Of a DNA stretch of 64,000 nucleotides, positions 31,460 to 41,061 are shown one piece after another (the first letter of the stretch is position 1; each line of letters starts with the position of its first letter). The DNA comes from Anopheles merus (taxonomy: Eukaryota > Arthropoda > Insecta > Diptera > Culicidae). The notes below the pieces were generated by a model. It was not told the origin of the DNA. It worked only from the letters and a program-made list of their open reading frames with translations, and ran no database searches. Location: the NCBI RefSeq assembly GCF_017562075.2, contig NW_024427775.1, positions 1 through 64,000 of the forward strand. The letters run 5' to 3'. The position numbers and the translations under genes are program-made.

Positions 31460-32180
31460 TGTAATGCGGTGATCGTACAACTGTACTTCGAGTACCGTCG
31501 CGGTAGGTCAGTGTTTCGCTGGCATGAGCCAGGTGGAATAAAACTTCGTTCGAACGGACTTTTCAACACTTGATCGTCCAGGCGATCATAGAAACCCAGA
31601 AGGGGGTTTCCTTACTGGAAACGTTAGAGTTTAGAAGCCTTGCCTTGGGAAGGGGGACATAACTAAACTCTTGAAATAAGTTGGAAGCCGAAGATTTATG
31701 GGCAGCGTAATGTCCTATCTTGACAGTCCGAACGAATCTGACTTGCCACGCTTGGAATTGGTTTTATTTATACTCAAATGAAGTTAAGGGTTTCACACAT
31801 TTGGTTCCAGGTTTTTATGTTCGAAAGTTATTGTTTTCACTCAGCTAGTTACGTTTGTCTTTTGTTGACAAGAACGATGGTTCTTGTCATTAAGTTCCTG
31901 TTTTGGGTTTAATGCATATACTGTTCCTGCTTTGGGTTACATACTGTTCCTGTTTATGTTGTGCGTTTCGGTTGTTTTTGATAAATGTGTCACGTCTGTT
32001 ATTTGTTTGAATGGACGGCCTGAACTCTTCCGGTTGCGGTGCTATGGTATAATCTGATTTACTGAATGTGTTATAATGAATGTGTTACAATGGTTTGGTT
32101 TGGCTTTCCAAAGTGTGTTACAATGTGTTTATAGTTGATAGTGTGTATTACAATATGTTCTGTATAGCAGATGTGCTACA
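31460..32180 (-). repeat. mdg1/412-like 5' LTR
   Basis: 721 bp, partner of 24769-25496, TG...CA ends. It is expected to hold the promoter of the element on the minus strand. Confidence 0.92.
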
Positions 32181-32184
32181 ATAT

Positions 32185-33485
32185 GATCCGTCGAAATCAA
32201 TTATTTTAGCAGTCGGTGCAAGTCCATAGGGAGTAGGGCAGTATTATCACATATGGTAGAGAATGTTGAAAAACCAGTTTGTTTTGCATCATCGACACTT
32301 ATACCAGCACAACAAAATTACGCGCAAGTACAAAAAGAAGCATTGGCAGTAATATTCAGGGTACAAATGTTTCAAAAACATCTACTCGGTATCAGGTTCA
32401 TGTTAATCAAAGATAATAGTAGTATAAAGGAAATCTTCATCAATCTTCGTTCGTTGAGAGGAACGTCGTAAATATCAGTATCAAGATTGCACTGTTGGGC
32501 TCTTATTTTAGCAAATTATGAGTATAAAATCGAACATAAACCGGGAAAGTTTATGAATAATGCAGATGCAATGAGTAAATTAACGTTACGAGATTCACAA
32601 ATTGATGAAAAAGATTCTGAAAAACTGAATGCAGAAGAAAAAATCATAGATACAGAAATGATAAAACAATATAAAAAACGGATGAGATTTTGAAAAAAGT
32701 ATATTAATGCGTAAAACATGGGTGGTTAAGACATGATAAAAAGTTATGAAAAGAATATTTTAAAATCAACAGTCATTTGGCAATCGAAGATGATATATTA
32801 TACTTTGATGATAGGACAATTATTCCTTCTGCGCTTAAGCAAAACATTTTAGCATTGTGTAATTTTAATCATGAAAGAATAGTTCAAATGAAGATGAAGG
32901 CAAGGGTGTTAGTCTGGTGAAAGCACATGGATAAAGAAATTGCAAACTATGTACAATCCTGTGAAACATGTCAAGTCACACAACCGGTTCATAAGCTGGT
33001 AAAACTAAATGGCCAGAAACCAGTCGTCCTTTTCAAAGGATACATTTAGATTTGTTCCGTTTCGATAATCAAAATTTTCTTATAATTGTCGATAGTTTTT
33101 CAAAGTTTATGGATGTAAGAATATTGAAAGGAACAAAAGCGTCAAATATAATAGAACATACAGAGTCATTTTTCACGTATTTTGGTACGGCAGAAGAGGT
33201 TGTAGCGGATAACGGTCTACCGTTTAATTCAGAAAATTCTACATTGTTTCTCGAATCATATGGGGTTAAAGTAAAGAAATCATCACCATATCACCCTCAA
33301 TCGAAAGGGTTGGCCGAGAGAGGAATCAGAACTGTCAAAGAAGTCTTAAAAAATATCTTATTGATCAAAGATTCAAAGCCTTAACGTTACAGCGAAAAGT
33401 GAACAAATTCCTATTAAATTATATAAATTCACCGTGTACCATAACGAACGCAACTCCAACTGAAAAATATTATGCTATGTGCCTC
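32185..33485 (+). pseudogene. Gypsy-B RNase H and integrase
   Basis: Resumes with DPSKSIILAVGASPYGVG, then KPVCFASSTLIPAQQNYAQV, ANYEYKIEHKPGKFMNNADA, and an integrase zinc region (SCETCQVTQP). The core has DNQNFLIIVDSFSKFMDVRI (Asp), VVADNGLPFNSENS (Asp) and YHPQSKGLAERGIRTVKEVL (Glu), then VNKFLLNYINSP and NATPTEKYYAM. Stops and frameshifts lie at about 32470, 32693 and 33384. Lineage mag. It ends about 33485, and no 3' LTR is recognised. Confidence 0.8.
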
Positions 33486-34869
33486 ACACTACAATAGGGA
33501 AGGTTCTTGATCGCACTTGACCTTGTTTCGCGACCGCAGCCAAACTTTATCCTAATGCCAGCGCCTACCCAGCTAGCAAAGCCGCAGGCCTTTGTATGGG
33601 AGCCATCGCGCTCATCAAGGCTCACTTAGTCGCGCGCATAAAGCAAAATGTGCGCGAAGGTGAAAAAACCCGAAAGCGCTTCGTGTGGCCCTCTCTCGTG
33701 TTTCTAGTTTTATTCTCTCTCGCATGTCATCACTCTCTCCCAGTTTTTCGGATTGAAATGAGAATTCACTCTCTTGATTTGGTTGCGGCAGTCTAGCTGC
33801 TTCACACTCTTTATTTTCTTCTTTTTGCAATTTCCAAAAGAGGATTCACACATGTGTTCTCACATACTTACATACACACACACGGTGGTTGGAAGCCTGG
33901 CGCGACTGTTTCCAATTCTGTCTTTTCTTGTTCCCTCTTCACACCGCGCTGGCGCCCGTGGTGGTGCGCGTGTTCAGCCTGCTTGGTTCAGGAAAGATGT
34001 CATCAGATTTGACGCGCCTCGACCGCGGTGTTGTATGAAGGCTGTTGATGAAAATACGCAATTAATAGACACACTTTGTTAAAAAGATTACACTTGATTT
34101 ATAGATGTGACAAAATTACCTTTGTGCTTGAGGATCAATTGAACTTTGAACGCCTGTGCACACAGTGTCGCAATTTGAAGAGATTTGGAGAATAGCTAGC
34201 GGTAGCAGCACACATCTGAAATTTATAAAGTGCAATGTTTTATTTAGAATAAATGTCACATAGCACTAGACACTTACCGAAACAATTAGATGATAAAAAT
34301 TCGTCCTCCGATGAAGCAAAAAGAACACCGCGAATGGTGCAGTACGGGAGAGTGTTTTACGCAGGAAAAATAGTTCACGCAACACACAAACACACACTCT
34401 CATGTCCACGGTTCAGAGCACACTAAAGTCGCTCTTTGGCTTGGATGGAAAAGAGCAAACACCCAGATGAGTGCGATGGAAGAAAATGACTTGTGTTCAA
34501 CAGGGATGGGTAGAATCAAACACACGAAGTGTGCAGGAGAATTCTCTTCGTGTGGCAAGAGAGAATTGACTAGCACCCTGATGAGCGAGAACGCAACAAA
34601 CGTTGTAGAATGTAGAAATGAGATAGGAATAGTGAGCGATGGCAGTTTTTGGTCATGAGGGGGTTGAAACTGGGAGAAAAAAGCTTCGGTTGCTACTTGG
34701 GTACACGTGTGGTCCAAAACAGCCGAAGTCATACAAAATCATGAAAAAGTCTGCGCCTTTACGTTCCGGCTACTCCGTCGGGTAAATCCGACCTTTACCG
34801 AGCCAACCCGAATAGTTGTGTTCGTTAAACATGTGTGCGTATCAGGTAGCAGCATTTGTACTGCTTACA
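33486..34869. other. unassigned, with a BEL-5-related block at 33490-33570
   Basis: 33490-33560 (GATCGCACTTGACCTTGTTT and on) resembles 7030-7085 of the BEL-5 insertion. Together with the fragment at 35169-35243 it may be the remnant of one LTR. The rest (33.57-34.87 kb) has short CA/GT and GAGA-type tracts but no protein homology or repeat that I recognise. Confidence 0.35.
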
Positions 34870-35168
34870 CTGTTGGGGTAGCGTGGGTAGCGACACTAAA
34901 CTTGCTGTTGGGAGAATGAACAGTAAACTCGAAATGCCGTCGGGGGGCCCTTCGATCATCAGTCACAGGCTCTAAAATTTTTGCTGAAGGGGGGGGGGGG
35001 GGTGCAAATGATTCGTCAGCATCGGGGCCTAACGGCCATCTTTCCGAGGGCCCTTGTCAGCTAGTACTCTGTCCATACGGCATACTATAGAATGGTAATC
35101 TACGGGGCCCCTAAATCGGCGGGGCCTCAGGCGACCGCCTAGTCCGCCTACCGTTAGATTCGCCACTG
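34870..35168 (+). mobile_element. hAT-like short repeat, copy c
   Basis: Very similar to 11870-12135, including GCCGTCGGGGGGCCC, GTACTCTGTCCATACGGCAT and the right terminus ending TTCGCCACTG at 35168. It contains a run of 14 G (about 34989-35002). The left terminus is missing. Confidence 0.6.
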
Positions 35169-35243
35169 GAGTTATCCTTGAAAGCTCGTTGTTTTGATAA
35201 ACATTGCGGCTGCTGATCTGCACGAGGTAGATATCGTGCCAAC
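35169..35243 (-). mobile_element. BEL-5-type LTR end
   Basis: On the minus strand begins TGTTGGCACGATATCTACCT, the same start as BEL-5 at 7256. It abuts the end of the Gypsy-C integrase. Confidence 0.5.
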
Positions 35244-35249
35244 ACTGTC

Positions 35250-36150
35250 GAAAGAAATTTCAACGTTTCTGCCTCTTACTTCCATAACAAACGTCTTCTT
35301 CTTTTTTTTACCCCACTTTTAACGAGTCATCATATGGTGGGGTGAGAGATGGTCGCACATTATCAACGCGGGTGAACACATCTGTGCAAGACTGTATGCT
35401 TGGCTGTATGTATGGAGTATACTTAGGGTTATGATTAGAAGTATGTATAGGTTTAAGCTGATTCATAAATGACTTTATCCGCTGTAAATACTCAGGTGTT
35501 AGCTCGGGGGTTTGTTTAATAGATTCAACAAATTCACCTGAGAGCCTTAGTATCGTGCCGTATGTCAGTTCCGTTGCTGTTGTGCCCATGTTTTCCTTCC
35601 GAACGCATGCCGAGGAGAACGATGGGGAGTGCATTTGTCTGGTTGAGGTCATGGCTGGTGATTGCTGCCTTCAACTGCCGTTGCATGCGTTCAATTTGCC
35701 CATTTGCCTGTGGGAGGTAGGATATTGTCTTCAGGTGTCGCTGCTAGTTTTCGAAAAAGCTCCGATTCGAATTGTCTGCCCAATTCCGTGGTAATTTTGG
35801 CTGGGACGCCAAATCTCGCTACCCAATTGGATACAAACGCTTTGCAGACCGTTTCTGCTGTAATATTTGGCAAGGTAATGGCTTCAGGCCATCGCGTAAT
35901 TTTGTTTCACTACTGTTAAACAGTACAGGTTCCCATCGGAACGTGATAGCGGGCAGATAATGTCCATGTGTGCGTGCCGGAATCGGTGCTCTGGTGCAGC
36001 GACGCGCTCTATCAGCGTACGGTTGTGTCGGTTTACATTGGTCCTCTGGCAGGTAATACATGTAGAAACGTACTGTTTGCAAACTCGTCTCATTGCTGGC
36101 CGAACAAAACGTTGTGTAACCATATGTGTCGTAGCCTTAACACCGGGATG
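35250..36150 (-). pseudogene. Gypsy-C integrase
   Basis: Zinc region and core start: FVRPAMRRVCKQYVSTCITC and HAHMDIICPLSRSDGN (first Asp). Then VARFGVPAKITTELGRQFES, where the second Asp position reads Glu (TTEL; usually TTDRG). After a frameshift comes the tail ATELTYGTILRLSGEFVESI and RPSLTPPYDDSLKVG. The ending GRNVEISFDS abuts BEL-5-type sequence. The third catalytic Glu region is not clear. Decayed. Confidence 0.75.
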
Positions 36151-36640
36151 AGCTGCGTCGTGCGATTTAGCGATGACCTGCCTTCTGAATGTTTTTGGGA
36201 CAAAAGGTCTAACGGTGTTAGTAGAAATATCGCAGTACAGTTTGGCAGTAGTGTCTGGTACGTTAAGTTGCTTGATCTACCATGTGGTAATTGCGTAAAA
36301 TTTATTGTATCTGTTTCAATTGCTTCGATTCGGCTAAGCATATATGCCACTTTATCATATTGGCCGGAAATTGGTCGAATATCAGTAGTGTATTCAATGA
36401 AAAATGCCAGCCTTCTTTTTTGTGTTGGGTTTGCTCTTTCTGGCATTTTCTGAAAAGCTGTATTGAGTGGCTTGTGGTCGGTGTATACAGTGAAACCGCG
36501 TGCTTCTAAAATATCTCTAAAATATCGGATGGCTTCGTAAATCGCGTATAGCTCCCGATCATATGTGCTTGCCTTACACAGGTGTGGCCCAATCTGTACT
36601 GTGGTGAAAGTGAAAAAAATGCTAAGGATACTGGCCCTTT
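36090..36640 (-). pseudogene. Gypsy-C RNase H
   Basis: Minus strand: YDRELYAIYEAIRYFRDILE, FTVYTDHKPLNTAFQKMPER (catalytic TDH present), RRLAFFIEYTTDIRPISGQY and a DNVADALSR-like end read here as DKVAYMLSRIEA, with the last catalytic Asp lost. The N-terminal part with the first Asp is not visible. Confidence 0.7.
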
Positions 36641-37185
36641 ACAGAGTTTACCTAGCCAATCAGGCGTCGTCAAAGCGTTATAGGTCGCCGTAAAATTTTT
36701 TTCGGGCGACGTAAACCCTCAATTGGGCACTGTCATTTGTATTCGGGCATTGTGAAGTATGAATCGGGCATAGTGCAGAATGAATGCGGCCTACTTATTT
36801 TTTATCGCTTCTGCTTCTGAATGAAGATTTTAAGAGTGTTTTGTGTATTCGTCAAGCCTCCAGAAAGCTTGTTTGAACAAAAAATTTCACCCATTCTGTC
36901 AAAAAGTAATATTCAAATTTGGTTATAAAAAAATGATACGAGACTAGCTGGACTACATACACTTTGATTCTGGATTCCATCACCAGATCTCTGTAATGCA
37001 TCTTGGGATAAATGTAAACACCACCTTGTTTTGCCATTTTTCAAGTAGGTACTCGAATCTAGTTCTAGCTTTGTGGCTAAAATAATCTAGACTGAAAATT
37101 GTAGGCTAGTGTTATGTGTGGTTTTGTATGGAGTGTTTACATGATTTCAGCCTGCAGCTGTCAAACTCCATACGAAAAACTGACT
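36641..37185. other. unidentified insertion in Gypsy-C
   Basis: About 545 bp between the RT thumb and RNase H of Gypsy-C. AT-rich, repeated TCGGGCA units at 36700-36770, no coding match. It could be a short DNA transposon, but I could not define inverted termini. Confidence 0.35.
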
Positions 37186-37827
37186 AGAATCGTAATGTGC
37201 CCCATTGTTGGTTTTTCGCTGCGTGTGGTATGAATCTTCTGTGTAAGTTTATGGAACCTAAAAATCGTTTTAGCTCATTTGCAACAGTGGGCTTAGGGAA
37301 TTTAAAAATTGCACTAACCTTGTCGGGTTTTGGTCTTATCTCATCCGCAGTGATTAGATGACCGAGAAATTTGACAAAAGCTTGGCAGATTTGACATTTT
37401 CCCGGGTTTATCACCAATCCATTCTCTCGTAGTCTGCTCAAAACGGTTTGAAGGTGCTCCTTTTGTTTGTGATATCTTCTAATCCAACAACAAGTTTTCT
37501 CCTTCTGTACAGGGACGCACATCCAGCTTTATTCGTTGTCCAACACTGACTGACACCCTCACGCTCATTCGTCACTCACACCCTCTTAGCTGTACCCTAG
37601 GATACCACTATGTTGTGCAAAATTATTGGATGCGATACACAAATCATCAACGTACGGGAATACGAATACCAAATCACCTAAGATCGCGTTTAAGTGTCGT
37701 TGCAGGATCTGCGCCGTATTTCTTAGCCCAAAGGTCATGAACTTAATCTCAAGTAAACCGAACGGTGTAGTTATTGCAGTTTTTGGTTTGTCTTCTGAGG
37801 CCACTGGAATTTGGTTATAGGCACTGA
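37186..37827 (-). pseudogene. Gypsy-C reverse transcriptase
   Basis: AYNQIPVASEDKPKTAITTP, FGLRNTAQILQRHLNAIL and FVFPYVDDLCIAS (catalytic YVDD, about 37650). A frameshift with about 90 bp of extra sequence near 37500-37590 follows, then HLQTVLSRLRENGLVINPGK, FLGHLITADEIRPKPDKVSA and ELKRFLGSINLHRRFIPHAA. CsRn1-type. Confidence 0.8.
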
Positions 37828-38059
37828 TGATTAGATATTAAATCTGGTGATATTTCTGCGGTTTTACTTGTTGGCAAAAAAAACACAACTCATGACATTT
37901 ACAACTTATGTCACTCTCCTCTTTGATTTCATATGTTTTTTCTGTTATTGACTTCCGCAGCCTTCATGGCAGTTATCTTGATAAACTGTAGTGAGTTGGA
38001 ATTTGCTTGCGCATTTATAACGCCGGTTTGAGTTGACCGTTATAGTTGTGGCGTCAACA
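37828..38059 (-). repeat. BEL-2 left (3') LTR
   Basis: 232 bp. Minus strand starts TGTTGACGCCACAAC. It lacks about 25 bp near its minus-strand 3' end that the other two have. It is preceded on the minus strand by a purine-rich AAGGTGGCCGGAA (38060-38072), the likely polypurine tract. Confidence 0.85.
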
Positions 38060-39438
38060 TTCCGGCCACCTTGAAATAACCAGTTTGTTTGAAATCATCC
38101 TCAATTGGTAGCAAAGCAATTCGTGTAACTGGCCTTGTGATGATCTTTCCTCGAGGAGTTCGCAAAGAAACTACACGAACTATGTTGTCCTTACCGGGAT
38201 GTAGGTCTTTATGATAAAAGAGGCCATTGAGCAGGTGGCATGATGTCTTCCTTCAATATCACCACCCTTCCAGCTTCAATTTTGGTAGCAAGTTTTCGCA
38301 TGTTGGTTGTTCTAGCTTGCAGCTGTTGTAAGTACTCAGGGTACCATCTTGACCATATGGCCTGCAGTATTTTCTGAGTGTGTCTCCAATGAGACAAGCG
38401 GTTATCGGGAATAGTGGTTACGCTAGTATCTGGCACCATTTGAAAGTTAGAACCAACCAAGAAATGTCCTGGTGTTAAGACTTCAATATCCTCTGTTTCT
38501 GTAGGAATTGGTGTTAAAGGCCGCGAATTGAGGCACATTTCTATTTGAGTGCAGAGAGTCATGAAATCTTCATAGATGATGGAGGTTGTTCCAATCTGCT
38601 TCAAAAGATGAGTTTTGACGGATTTGACTGCGGCTTCCCACAATCCCCCAAACTGAGGTGCTCTTGGTGGAATAAATTTCCAAGTGATTTCATTAACACC
38701 ACACCAGTTGAATATTTTTTCTCTTGCAGTTTCATCTGCCTTGAGCATTGCATACAACTCATGCAGCTGATGTGAAGCTCCTTTAAAAGCAGTTCCATTA
38801 TCAGAATGTAATTCACATATCTTTCCACGCCGTGAGATAAATCTTTGTAATGCTGAGATGAATGCTGCTGTCGATAAATCACTTACAACCTCGATATGGA
38901 CAGTACGAGTTGAGAAGCATACAAAAATGGCTATGTAGACTTTACGTGGAGTAGAGCGCCTGGTGTTGAATTTAACAAAGAACGGGCCACAGTAATCTAC
39001 CCCTGACACTTCGAATGGTCTTGAAGGATGAACTCGACTGGATGGTAAGTCTGCGATTGGTTGTGTGATAAACGTTGGTTTTTGTTTGAAGCAAGTGATA
39101 CATCGATGATATGCATTTCGAATAAGATTTTTTGCTCCGAGAATCCAAAATATTTGCCGGAGTGTAGCCAACATTTGTTGAGGTAAACCATGTTGCAGCA
39201 TGCTGTGACAATCTCTGACCAATAACAATACTAGTGGGTGTTTTGCTGCTAATATTATTGGATGCTTCGTTTCAGTAGGTAACTTGGCATGACTTAACCT
39301 TCCACCAACACGAATAAGCCCATCACCTAGGACCACAGGATTAACCCATCTTAATGGTGAAGAACGAAATATGGTTCGCTTACCTTGCAGCGCACTTAAT
39401 TCCTCGGGAAACATTTGCTTCTGGTGTAGCAAGCACAA
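38060..39438 (-). pseudogene. BEL-2 integrase, left copy
   Basis: 409 codons (39438-38209), then a frameshifted tail to 38060. Zinc-binding start: HSMLQHGLPQQMLATLRQIF then CITCFKQK. Core: VSGVDYCGPFFVKFNTRR (Asp), ICELHSDNGTAFKGASHQL (Asp), and IPPRAPQFGGLWEAAVKSVK (the Glu of WE). The BEL-specific ending NSRPLTPIPTETEDIEVLTP, FLVGSNF and WRHTQKILQAIWSRWYPEYL follows. After PPAQWPL a frameshift moves the conserved HPGKDNIVRVVSLRTPRG tail into another frame. The same break is in the right copy. Confidence 0.88.
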
Positions 39439-39507
39439 ACATCTTTCTGCCGCCTTGAATTCGTCTGAGTTGAACCATGATATAAATAGACTCTTTGGAA
39501 TTTCAGA

Positions 39508-40401
39508 TTACTGCTTCTTCTTCACTGCTTGGTGTTTCAAATAAACGATAAAGCGACGATAGATGACAACGGCACGCAAGAGCTTCGTATATGTCGAATA
39601 TCTATTGAATAACTTATCGCAAAACGTACCAGCGACTGTAGCCATGGCAACAATTGAAGAATTTCGGCGTTCTTCTTCAACAATAGACATGTCAGATTCG
39701 TCAACTGATGCACTAGGCCATGTTTCAGATCCTTTGGACAGCAAAGTTGGTCCATGCCACCAACGGGAAGAATGAAGAAGTTCAGTTGGGTCCATACCTC
39801 TAGATATTTCATCTGCTGGATTGTCTGTTCCAGCAACGTGATGCTATTGACTAACATCAGATAATTCCAAAATCTGTGATGTTCTATTGGCTACAAATGT
39901 TTTCCATCTAGCAGGCGATGCATTGATCCAATGAAGGACAGTTGTTGAGTCTGTACAGAACACTATCCTGGCCGGACTGAATCGTATTGCTGAGAGCACC
40001 TTGGGTAGAAGTCGGATACATAGAAGTGCAGCGCATAGTTCTAAACGAGCAATTGTATGACGGGTAGAAATTGGAGCCACCTTTGATTTTGACACTAAAA
40101 GATTTGAATGAATATCGTCTTCAGATAGAACTCGAACATAACAGCATGCACCGTAGGTCCTCTCTGATGCATCGCCGAAAAAGTGTAGCTCGTACTCAAA
40201 ACTGCCTTTGCCAAAAATATAACGTGGAATGCGGAGTTCTTTAAGCACATGAATATTCTCATGAAATGACTTCCACGCATTTTGCAGCTTCAAAGGCAAG
40301 GGTTTGTCCCAATCAAATTGCTTTCCGTTTACATCTTTAACAGACCATGCTTGTTGCATCATGAGTTTGGCCTTGCATACCACAGGGCCTGCCAAACCCA
40401 A
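39508..40401 (-). pseudogene. BEL-2 RNase H region, left copy
   Basis: 40401-39844 carries MGLAGPVVCKAKLMMQQAW, the BEL RNase H YELHFFGDASERTYGACCYV (Asp), TIARLELCAALLCIRLL (Glu) and IVFCTDSTTVLHWI (Asp). A stop at 39844 then breaks the frame. The continuation in overlapping frames (39857-39508) includes AGTDNPADEISRGMDPTELL and WWHGP, typical of the RNase H-integrase link in BEL. Confidence 0.85.
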
Positions 40402-40437
40402 TGGATCGAATATTTGAGAGACAGAGGATAAGAGATT

Positions 40438-41061
40438 TCATCTGTTAACGACAGATGGTGGTAATGACCGTACTATTTTGAAGCCAAAAACATCTTCTTG
40501 GGGCGTCCATGTGACACCAAGGGTTGTTACTGTGCCTTCTATTTGCAGGTCATGGCATTCTCGTAAGGCTAAATCTTCTTCGGCTATATTGTTGAGAACA
40601 TAATTTGAATTAGATGCCCATTTTGTTAGGATAAAACCATATTTCTTAAGAAGTGATGTGATTGATTCTTGTAGAATTGTAGCGGATTGTTCATCTTGTG
40701 CGCCAGTCATTAAATCATCAACATAGAAGTTGTTTTCAATTACATCTGCAATGGTGGGTTGTGTTGACGATACATCATTTGTAATTTGCTTTAATGCTCG
40801 TGTAGCCAAAAAAGGCGCAGAGGCAGTTCCATATGTAACTGTTTGTAATTGGTAGCATTGTAATGGTTCGTTTGGATCCAATCGCCATAAAATACGCTGG
40901 AGTGGTTGGTCTTCAAGAGAAATCAATACCTGTCGATATATTTTTTCAATATCGGCTGATAAAGCAACAGCATAACTTCTAAAGCGAAGGATAACGGAAA
41001 ACAAATCAGACACATGATGCGTCGGTGACACATGATGCGTCGGTGACACATGATGCGTCAA
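40438..41061 (-). pseudogene. BEL-2 reverse transcriptase, left copy
   Basis: Palm region FRSYAVALSADIEKIYRQVL (first catalytic Asp), PLQCYQLQTVTYGTASAPFL and the YVDD box NNFYVDDLMTGAQDEQ. Then KYGFILTKWASNS. Between FDASC (end of the upstream frame) and DLFSVILRF the normal about 20-residue segment is replaced by an 18-bp repeat, and the frame shifts there. Confidence 0.88.

Larger units (their letters stand above)
24769..32180 (-). mobile_element. complete mdg1/412-like Ty3/gypsy retrotransposon
   Basis: 7.4-kb minus-strand element with two LTRs of about 0.72 kb (24769-25496 and 31460-32180), a polypurine tract, a primer-binding site and the order gag, protease, RT-RNase H, integrase. It is flanked by a 4-bp duplication ATAT (24765-24768 and 32181-32184). 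The Gypsy-B frame joins across it (LESY to DPSK). The lineage is judged from an Asn-rich Gag without knuckles, the HRPLVYLFGMK block in RNase H and the Arg-tRNA-like primer site. No envelope gene. It is the least decayed gypsy here but has at least three disabling changes. Confidence 0.9.
11291..33485 (+). mobile_element. Gypsy-B: mag-lineage gypsy, outermost host of a nested cluster
   Basis: Pieces of one plus-strand gypsy element occur in order: gag (11295-11779), pre-RT (12838-13003), RT (23618-24768) and RNase H plus integrase (32185-33485). The intervals are filled by a hAT-like repeat, an I element, a SINE and an mdg1/412-like LTR element, each with a target duplication or frame continuity across it. 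The lineage is judged from KAYAVPFTL, INKYLTVEHYPLPRIED and SPYHPQSKGLAERG. No LTR was identified, so the true ends are unknown. The coding remnants are about 3 kb. Confidence 0.75.
35244..37827 (-). mobile_element. Gypsy-C: CsRn1-lineage gypsy fragment
   Basis: Minus-strand pol remnant, RT to integrase C-terminus, with no LTRs. Its RT is broken at 37827 by the BEL dimer. Lineage judged from KTAITTPFGL, the VARFGVPAKITTELGRQFES core and the ELTYGTILRLSGEF ending. Confidence 0.75.
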
